The position numbers and the translations under genes are program-made. From Desulfamplus sp. (GTDB lineage Bacteria; Desulfobacterota; Desulfobacteria; Desulfobacterales; Desulfobacteraceae), in assembly GCA_015231395.1 (NCBI GenBank), contig JADGBP010000002.1, positions 1-11,520 on the forward strand: a stretch of DNA of 11,520 nucleotides. The letters are read 5' to 3'. Under the pieces are notes generated by a model. That model made no database searches and was not told the DNA's origin. It saw only the letters and a list, made by a program, of their open reading frames with translations. The stretch's first letter is position 1; each line of letters starts with the position of its first letter. Shown one piece after another: positions 6,715 through 11,520 of this stretch.

Positions 6715-7554
6715 ATGGCATACATATCAATGAGGCAGCTCCTTGAAGCAGGAGTTCATTTTGGTCATCAAACCAGACGCTGGAATCCCAAAATGAAAAA
6801 GTATATTTTTGGTGCGAGAAATGGCATTTACATTGTTGATCTTCAGCAGACAGTCAAGATGTTCCGAGATGCTTATGATTTTGTTGTAGATGTAGCTTCT
6901 CAGGGCAAAAGTGTACTTTTTGTGGGAACAAAAAAACAGGCCAGAGAATCAATTTACGAAGAGGCAAACCGTGCGGAAACCTTCTATGTTCAAAACAGAT
7001 GGCTTGGCGGAATGCTGACAAACTTTCAGACAATCAAGAAAAATATCAGCCGGTTTGAATACCTCAACACCATTGAAAATGATGGAACGATTGAAGATTA
7101 TCCAAAAAAAGAACGGGCACAGATGTTCAAGGAGAAAGCAAAACTTGAGTCTGACATTGGCGGTATCAGTAAAATGAAGAGTCTGCCAGGAGCTATTTTC
7201 ATCATTGATCCAAAAAATGAGACTATCGCTGTCAATGAAGGCAAACGACTGGGTATTCCCATTATTGCAGTAGTTGATACAAACTGTGATCCTGATGATA
7301 TTGACTTTGTAATTCCTGGTAATGATGATGCAATTCGTTCTATTCGTCTGTTTACGTCAAAAATTGCTGATGCCTATATTGAAGGCAGAGAGAAATATGA
7401 AGAGCGGCGTCAGGCTGGTTCAGATAAAAATGAGTTTGCGAGAGAGGATGAAAAACCAGACTACAGCGATGAAGGTTCAGAGAGAATGTTGATTGCCGAT
7501 GGTTCCGATGGTCCTGTAGTAGAGAAAATCAGAAGAAAACCAGCCGGAAGATAG
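6715..7554 (+). CDS. rpsB: 30S ribosomal protein S2
   Basis: S2 is a late-assembling small-subunit protein at the head-body junction, needed for S1 binding. The chosen start gives [20 protein letters not shown], the canonical N-terminus, with GGAG six bases upstream; the frame is open 26 codons further but that part has no family resemblance. Other conserved parts are [40 protein letters not shown] and the [13 protein letters not shown] segment. At 279 residues it has a charged C-terminal tail of about 50 residues after AYIEGR, longer than typical S2 (~240-260) and rich in E, D, K and R. The stop codon lies in the loop of a small hairpin that resembles the one before tsf. Confidence 0.97.
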   Translation: MAYISMRQLLEAGVHFGHQTRRWNPKMKKYIFGARNGIYIVDLQQTVKMFRDAYDFVVDVASQGKSVLFVGTKKQARESIYEEANRAETFYVQNRWLGGMLTNFQTIKKNISRFEYLNTIENDGTIEDYPKKERAQMFKEKAKLESDIGGISKMKSLPGAIFIIDPKNETIAVNEGKRLGIPIIAVVDTNCDPDDIDFVIPGNDDAIRSIRLFTSKIADAYIEGREKYEERRQAGSDKNEFAREDEKPDYSDEGSERMLIADGSDGPVVEKIRRKPAGR

Positions 7555-7614
7555 TTCCGTTGGTAAAAAAAATCAGAAGAAAACCAGTAAGTATAGTTTT
7601 CAAGTATAGTTTTC
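7525..7614. repeat. Cluster of short direct repeats at the end of rpsB
   Basis: A 19-nt sequence (AAAATCAGAAGAAAACCAG) occurs at 7525-7543, in the last codons of rpsB, and again at 7569-7587, after the stop. It is followed by a perfect 13-nt tandem duplication (AAGTATAGTTTTC at 7589-7601 and 7602-7614). A related AAAACCAGC-GG-AAG phrase recurs at 7740-7754. The 3' end of the gene seems to have been copied several times into the spacer. Confidence 0.9.
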
Positions 7615-7641
7615 CAGATAATTAAATCTATTGGCAAAAGT

Positions 7642-7667
7642 AGGGGCAATCCCTTGCGGTTGCCCTT
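7642..7667. repeat. Short palindromic element in the rpsB-tsf spacer
   Basis: AGGGGCAA (7642-7649) pairs with TTGCCCTT (7660-7667), including one G·T pair, around the 10-nt loop TCCCTTGCGG. From memory, near-identical 'GTAGGGGCAA/GCGA...TTGCCC' palindromes occur as scattered intergenic elements in several bacterial groups, including sulfate reducers, so this may be a member of a dispersed family. There is no adjacent T run, so it is a poor terminator. Family membership was not checked by search. Confidence 0.55.
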
Positions 7668-7739
7668 CTTCAAAATTGAGATACCAAAATATTTTTCTGG
7701 AAGTCTATAGAAGATAGTTTAGCTGGCGAAAACAAAGAA

Positions 7740-7774
7740 AAAACCAGCGGGAAGAATAAATTTCCGCTGGTTTT
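7740..7774 (+). terminator. Terminator-like or attenuator hairpin before tsf
   Basis: AAAACCAGCGG (7740-7750) pairs perfectly with CCGCTGGTTTT (7764-7774), and GAA/TTT extends the stem inward. The T run is part of the stem and ends with TTTTAG, so termination is likely incomplete. It lies 30 bases before tsf, where it could lower tsf expression relative to rpsB. A degenerate version, 7541-7563, spans the rpsB stop codon. Confidence 0.5.
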
Positions 7775-7804
7775 AGAATATATATTTTAAGGAGAGATTT
7801 AAAA

Positions 7805-8401
7805 ATGGCTGAAATTACAGCAGCAATGGTTAAAGAACTGCGGGACCAGACGGGTTCTGGCATGATGGACTGCAAAAAAGCACTGGCAGAGACCAATGGT
7901 GATCCTGAAAAAGCATTGGATTTCCTGAGAAAAAAAGGGCTTGCCAAAGCACAGAAAAGGGCTGGCAGGGCAACTTCGGAAGGAATGATATACTCTTATA
8001 TTCATGCCGGTTCAAAGCTTGGCGTTATGGTTGAAATTAACTGCGAATCTGATTTTGTTGCAAAATCAGATTCTTTTCAGGAATTTGCAAAGAATGTGGC
8101 AATGCATATTGCTGCATCCAACCCCGGAGGAATCCATCCTGAAGATATTCCCGAGTCGGTTGTCAACAGAGAGAGAGAAATATACAGGGCACAGTGCCTT
8201 GAGCAGGGTAAACCGGAAAATATTGTGGATAAAATTGTTGAAGGTCAGGTTCAGAAATTTTATAAGGACTCCTGCTTGATGAGTCAGTCTTACATAAAAG
8301 ATCCAAAGAAGACAATTGCTGAAATGACGACAGAAGCTATTGGAATAATTGGTGAGAATATCCAGATAAAAAGATTTGTAAGATTTCAGTTAGGAGAATA
8401 A
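7805..8401 (+). CDS. tsf: Elongation factor Ts
   Basis: EF-Ts exchanges GDP for GTP on EF-Tu. The 198-residue product starts [17 protein letters not shown], has the N-terminal UBA-like domain with [11 protein letters not shown] at 17-27, and carries the EF-Tu-contacting SDFVAKSD motif at 82-89 (TDFVA in many homologues). It is of the short form, with a reduced C-terminal core compared with ~280-residue enzymes such as that of E. coli. AAGGAG lies about nine bases before the ATG. It follows rpsB after a 250-base repeat-rich spacer and is followed by pyrH after four bases. Confidence 0.97.
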   Translation: MAEITAAMVKELRDQTGSGMMDCKKALAETNGDPEKALDFLRKKGLAKAQKRAGRATSEGMIYSYIHAGSKLGVMVEINCESDFVAKSDSFQEFAKNVAMHIAASNPGGIHPEDIPESVVNREREIYRAQCLEQGKPENIVDKIVEGQVQKFYKDSCLMSQSYIKDPKKTIAEMTTEAIGIIGENIQIKRFVRFQLGE

Positions 8402-8405
8402 CCTT

Positions 8406-9128
8406 TTGGAAAACAAGCCTGAATTTGAGAGAGTTCTTATTAAACTGAGTGGTGAAGCACTCATGGGAGATCAGGGATTTGGCATCAAGCCGGAGATGAT
8501 CAATTATGTTGCAGAGGAGATTGCTCAGGTACACGCTCTTGGATTGCAGGTATCTATGGTTGTAGGTGGAGGAAATATCTTCAGGGGAGTGGCTGGAAGT
8601 TCTGCCGGAATGGACAGGGCATCAGCAGACCATATGGGAATGCTGGCAACTGTTATCAACTCCCTTGCCCTCTCGGATGCACTTGAAAAACATAATGTCC
8701 CTACAAGGGTTCAATCTGCCATCACCATGAATCAGGTGGCAGAACCCTTTATCCCCAGGCGTGCTGCCCGACATCTTCAGAAGGGCAGAGTGGTTATTTT
8801 TGCTGCGGGTACAGGCAACCCCTATTTTACCACAGATACGGCTGCTGTGCTCAGAGCAAAAGAGATGAATGCACAAATTCTGTTCAAGGCTACCAAGGTT
8901 AATGGAGTTTATGACAAAGACCCTGTCGTTCACAGCGATGCTGTTTTCATAAAAGAGATTTCATACATGAAAGTTCTTGAACAGCAACTCCATGTCATGG
9001 ATATGACAGCCATCTCTCTTGCCATGGATAATAACTTGCCCTTACAGATCTTTGATCTGAATGAGAAGGGTAATATTCTGGGAGCGGTGTGCGGCAGAGA
9101 TATTGGAACCAGAATATACAATAATTAG
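8406..9128 (+). CDS. pyrH: Uridylate (UMP) kinase
   Basis: PyrH phosphorylates UMP to UDP with ATP and belongs to the amino-acid kinase fold; it acts as a hexamer in pyrimidine synthesis. The 240-residue product has [11 protein letters not shown] at 11-21, the GGGNIFRG loop at 54-61, [10 protein letters not shown] at 70-79 and the nucleotide-binding [13 protein letters not shown] at 135-147, all complete. The start is TTG, with AGGAG nine bases upstream inside the end of tsf; no ATG lies nearby in frame. The weaker start codon and four-base spacing suggest translational coupling to tsf. Confidence 0.96.
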   Translation: MENKPEFERVLIKLSGEALMGDQGFGIKPEMINYVAEEIAQVHALGLQVSMVVGGGNIFRGVAGSSAGMDRASADHMGMLATVINSLALSDALEKHNVPTRVQSAITMNQVAEPFIPRRAARHLQKGRVVIFAAGTGNPYFTTDTAAVLRAKEMNAQILFKATKVNGVYDKDPVVHSDAVFIKEISYMKVLEQQLHVMDMTAISLAMDNNLPLQIFDLNEKGNILGAVCGRDIGTRIYNN

Positions 9129-9184
9129 ATTTAAGTCTCCGGTTTGTCCAGAACAGATTAATTATAAGCAGAGGAGAGCGGTAC

Positions 9185-9742
9185 ATGATAAAGGAAGTTT
9201 TTGAGGAAGTTAAGGACAGAATGGAAAAATCTATCAAAAATCTTGAAAAGGATATGACTCGAGTTCGTACTGGCAGAGCGTCGGTTTCTATTCTTGATGG
9301 CGTAAAAGTAGATTATTACGGCACCTTGACACCCCTGAGTCAGATGGCATCCATTGCAGTACCCGAAAGCAGACTTATCACAGTTCAGCCTTGGGATGTT
9401 AGTGCGATTAAAGAGGTTGAAAAAGGCATTTTAAAAGCCAATCTTGGATTGACACCATCCAGTGACGGTAAAATTGTGAGAATATCCATTCCACCACTAA
9501 CCGAAGATCGAAGAAAAGAGATTGCCAAAGCTGCACATCATACCTGTGAAGATTCCAAAGTCGCAGTCAGAAACATCCGCAGAGATGCTAATGATACCTT
9601 GAAATCACTTCAGAAGAACGGAGATATATCTGAAGATGAAAATTTTAAGGGACAAAAACAGATTCAGGATATGACTGATCAATACATAGCTAAAATTGAC
9701 AAGATATATTCGAGCAAAGAGAAAGAGATCCTTGAAGTATAA
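9185..9742 (+). CDS. frr: Ribosome recycling factor
   Basis: RRF works with EF-G to split the post-termination ribosome. The 185-residue product is complete and of normal length. It has the TRVRTGRASVSILDGV segment near residue 25, which forms the start of the long three-helix bundle, VDYYGTLTPLSQMASI in domain II, and conserved IPPLTEDRRKE with R and K residues near 102-112. GAGGAG lies about eight bases before ATG. It follows pyrH by 56 bases, and its last codons overlap the uppS start. Confidence 0.97.
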   Translation: MIKEVFEEVKDRMEKSIKNLEKDMTRVRTGRASVSILDGVKVDYYGTLTPLSQMASIAVPESRLITVQPWDVSAIKEVEKGILKANLGLTPSSDGKIVRISIPPLTEDRRKEIAKAAHHTCEDSKVAVRNIRRDANDTLKSLQKNGDISEDENFKGQKQIQDMTDQYIAKIDKIYSSKEKEILEV

Positions 9743-10598
9743 TTCACCTAATAACAATACTAACAAGCCTGACAATATTGATAAGTCCAACAATACTAAC
9801 AAGCCTGACAATATTGATAGGTCTAACAATACTGACAAGCCTCATAAACCTTATGAAGGTATTGATTTATCCCGACTGCCTAAGCATGTGGCAATCATCA
9901 TGGACGGCAATGGCAGATGGGCAAAAAAAAAGCTGATGAATCGGGTGATCGGGCATGAAAAGGGTTCTGAAACTGTTCGATCCATTGTCACCTCATGCCG
10001 CAAACTTGGAGTTGAGGTACTTACCCTGTATGCTTTTTCCACTGAAAACTGGGCAAGACCCAAAGCAGAAGTGGCAGCTTTAATGTTATTGCTTAAAAAA
10101 TTCGTAATCTCTGAACGGGACGCCCTGCATCAACAGGGTATCCGTTTGGAGGTCATAGGGCAGAAACAGAAACTACCTGAAGATGTGCGGCAAGAGCTTG
10201 ATGCTTCTATGTCATACACATCAAGAAACAGAAAAATGTGTCTCAATCTTGCACTGAGTTATGGCGGCAGAGAAGAAATTGCACATGCTGTCCGAAAAAT
10301 CGCTTCAAAAGTTAAAAAGGGTAAACTCGCCCCTGATAAAATTACGGAAGAGATCATTGCCCAGCATTTATATACCAGAAAACTGCCTGACCCTGACATG
10401 TTGATAAGAACTGGTGGAGAGATGAGACTTAGCAATTTTCTCCTTTGGCAGGCTTGTTATGCTGAATTTTTTTTTACTGAAACACTGTGGCCTGACTTTA
10501 CCGAACAGGAGTTTCTTGAGATGGTCAAGGAATACCAGAATCGTGACCGCCGATTTGGAAAGGTTGTATGCTCCTCAAACGATTTATCACAGCATTAG
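9732..10598 (+). CDS. uppS: Undecaprenyl diphosphate synthase (cis-prenyltransferase)
   Basis: UppS adds isopentenyl units to farnesyl diphosphate to make C55-PP, the lipid carrier for peptidoglycan and O-antigen. Counted from the TTG at 9732, the catalytic core begins at LSRLPKHVAIIMDGNGRWA (46-64, catalytic D58), then has FSTENW (102-107), LSYGGR (175-180) and PDPDMLIRTGGEMRLSNF (219-236) and ends with EFFFTETLWPDF (245-256). About 45 residues precede the core and contain an asparagine-rich repeat. The start is uncertain: no in-frame ATG or GTG exists near it. TTG 9732 overlaps the frr end by 11 bases and has a purine-rich GAGAAAGAGA upstream, while TTG 9696 lies deeper in frr and lacks a ribosome binding site. 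The stop overlaps cdsA by 31 bases. Confidence 0.95.
   Translation: MKYNSPNNNTNKPDNIDKSNNTNKPDNIDRSNNTDKPHKPYEGIDLSRLPKHVAIIMDGNGRWAKKKLMNRVIGHEKGSETVRSIVTSCRKLGVEVLTLYAFSTENWARPKAEVAALMLLLKKFVISERDALHQQGIRLEVIGQKQKLPEDVRQELDASMSYTSRNRKMCLNLALSYGGREEIAHAVRKIASKVKKGKLAPDKITEEIIAQHLYTRKLPDPDMLIRTGGEMRLSNFLLWQACYAEFFFTETLWPDFTEQEFLEMVKEYQNRDRRFGKVVCSSNDLSQH
9753..9851 (+). repeat. 36-nt (18-nt sub-period) in-frame repeat in the uppS N-terminus
   Basis: Two 36-nt units (9753-9788, 9789-9824) differ at two positions, and a partial third (9825-9851) follows. They encode NNTNKPDNIDKS, NNTNKPDNIDRS and NNTDKPHKP. Each 36-nt unit is itself two related 18-nt halves (NNTNKP and DNIDKS), so the base period is six residues. 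The stretch begins about 10 bases after the frr stop, exactly between the uppS start and its conserved core. Confidence 0.95.
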
Positions 10599-11509
10599 TT
10601 TTAATCCCTCTTTTACTCCTCATTTTACTTAAAGGCGTGCCCCTTGCCTTTACGCTTCTGGTGTTACTCATTTCTATTGCAGGTATGATCGAGTATTTCA
10701 GGATCACATCATCAATATTAACCAATTATTCTCAAACTCAAACTCCTCAAAAACAGTTTCAGGATCACAATCAAGATCTCTTGAATAACGATGATCTCTT
10801 GAATAAAGATGACCGCTTAAATAAAGATGATCTCTTGAATAAAGGTCATGCTCAAGACTCTGTTCTGTTTAAAGCAAAATTCATAGCTTATATTATATCT
10901 GCACTTATTATAAGTGCTGCTCATGCAAATTCTCTTTCAATGATTCTTCTTGTACTGACTTTAAATTTGATGGCTATGTCTCTTGTTGCGGTTCTGGAAT
11001 TTAAGTCGTCCCCATCAATTCTTGACTGTGTGGCTGAACAGATACAGGGTGTAGTTTATATCCCTCTGTTTCTTTCATTTCTGGTTTTACTTAGAAACAG
11101 TCCCAATGGAGCACACTGGGTTGTATGGCTATGGATTGTTATAGGTCTCAGCGATACGGGAGCTTATTATGTGGGATCCAATTTTGGAAAAAACCCTCTC
11201 GCAAAGCATGTAAGCCCCAAAAAAACCGTGGAAGGTGCCCTTGGGGGAATTGGTACAGCAGCTCTCGGTGGAGTTGTATATGGATTGATTTTTATTGATG
11301 AAGTATCTTTTCCGGTCTCTTTGCTGTTTTCCATTGTGGCTGCTGTTTCAGGGCAACTGGGAGATCTTTTTGAATCAGCATTGAAGCGGGTTGGTGGGAT
11401 TAAAGATTCTGGCACCATGCTTCCGGGTCACGGGGGCATTTTGGATCGCATTGACGGACTTATCTTCGCAGCACCGGTGGCATATCTGTTCAAGGTGTTT
11501 ATTATATGA
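10568..11509 (+). CDS. cdsA: Phosphatidate cytidylyltransferase (CDP-diglyceride synthase)
   Basis: CdsA makes CDP-diacylglycerol from phosphatidate and CTP, feeding phospholipid synthesis at the inner membrane. The 313-residue product starts with two hydrophobic helices (about 6-22 and 24-42) ending in the conserved EYFRI (42-46); several more hydrophobic stretches follow. SDTGAYYVGSNFGKN (195-209), VSPKKTVEGALGG (215-227) and the family signature across 270-296 (SALKR, KDSGTMLPGHGG, DRID) are present. A hydrophilic insert at about 50-98 between helices 2 and 3 contains a six-residue repeat. GGAAAGG lies just upstream of ATG, inside uppS. The stop overlaps the next ATG. Confidence 0.95.
   Translation: MLLKRFITALVLIPLLLLILLKGVPLAFTLLVLLISIAGMIEYFRITSSILTNYSQTQTPQKQFQDHNQDLLNNDDLLNKDDRLNKDDLLNKGHAQDSVLFKAKFIAYIISALIISAAHANSLSMILLVLTLNLMAMSLVAVLEFKSSPSILDCVAEQIQGVVYIPLFLSFLVLLRNSPNGAHWVVWLWIVIGLSDTGAYYVGSNFGKNPLAKHVSPKKTVEGALGGIGTAALGGVVYGLIFIDEVSFPVSLLFSIVAAVSGQLGDLFESALKRVGGIKDSGTMLPGHGGILDRIDGLIFAAPVAYLFKVFII
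10775..10846 (+). repeat. 18-nt in-frame repeat (four units) in cdsA
   Basis: Four contiguous 18-nt units encode DLLNND, DLLNKD, DRLNKD and DLLNKG (residues 70-93). They sit in the loop after the second predicted transmembrane helix, flanked by a glutamine/threonine-rich stretch, a place where a hydrophilic insert is tolerable. The period is six residues, as in the uppS repeat, but the sequences are unrelated. Confidence 0.95.
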
Positions 11510-11520
11510 AAGAGATCAAC
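11506..11520 (+). CDS. Start of the next gene (partial; possibly dxr)
   Basis: An ATG at 11506 overlaps the cdsA stop (ATGA) and reads MKEIN before the window ends. In many bacteria dxr (DXP reductoisomerase) follows cdsA, so dxr is the likeliest identity, but five codons cannot show this. Confidence 0.35.

Noticed and set aside
9696..9731. Upstream TTG start for uppS
   Set aside because: It lies 47 bases inside frr without a ribosome binding site; the encoded residues come from the overlapping frr sequence. The TTG at 9732 is better placed.
9923..10475. A9 (9923-9931) and T9 (10467-10475) runs in uppS as frameshift or slippage sites
   Set aside because: The frame stays intact and conserved motifs continue on both sides. 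Such runs are expected in AT-rich DNA (AKKK and FFF codons).

Overview
This window is an AT-rich stretch of bacterial housekeeping genes for translation, nucleotide metabolism and lipid-carrier synthesis. The protein sequences, together with the gene order rho-rpmE-prfA-prmC followed by rpsB-tsf-pyrH-frr-uppS-cdsA, suggest a Desulfobacterota (former Deltaproteobacteria) member, perhaps Desulfobacterales. That placement is inferred from resemblance only; there is no rRNA gene here to confirm it.

Layout. Bases 1-370 are a rearranged mosaic: an exact 127-bp copy of the region just upstream of adk, a 49-bp inverted copy of the middle of rpsU, and the first ~69 codons of a folC-like gene that stops abruptly. 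Next come rpsU and adk on the minus strand, apparently read as adk then rpsU with a terminator after rpsU. A 774-bp divergent intergenic region follows; it holds a good sigma70-type promoter candidate and a long repeat- and hairpin-bearing leader for rho. On the plus strand rho, rpmE (L31), prfA (RF1) and prmC (release-factor glutamine methyltransferase) follow, the last two overlapping by ATGA. A 388-bp gap with a 20-nt tandem repeat separates them from rpsB (S2), tsf (EF-Ts), pyrH (UMP kinase), frr (RRF), uppS (undecaprenyl diphosphate synthase) and cdsA (CDP-diglyceride synthase). The last 15 bases probably begin the next gene.

Functionally, rpsU, rpmE, rpsB, tsf, prfA, prmC and frr cover ribosome structure, elongation, termination and recycling; PrmC modifies the GGQ motif of the RF1 encoded just upstream. 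Rho ends transcription. Adk and PyrH supply nucleotides, and UppS and CdsA serve cell-wall and phospholipid synthesis.

I see no new enzymatic or defence system. The unusual content is structural. (1) A breakpoint at the left edge carries the hallmarks of two template switches at microhomology; it is either a real duplication or an amplification/assembly chimera. (2) Short tandem repeats are widespread at gene edges. Three essential genes carry in-frame peptide repeats (7-aa in PrmC, 6/12-aa in UppS, 6-aa in CdsA), while the intergenic repeats have periods of 11, 12, 13, 20 and 21 nt. (3) The rho leader contains three diverged ~60-nt repeat units with hairpins.
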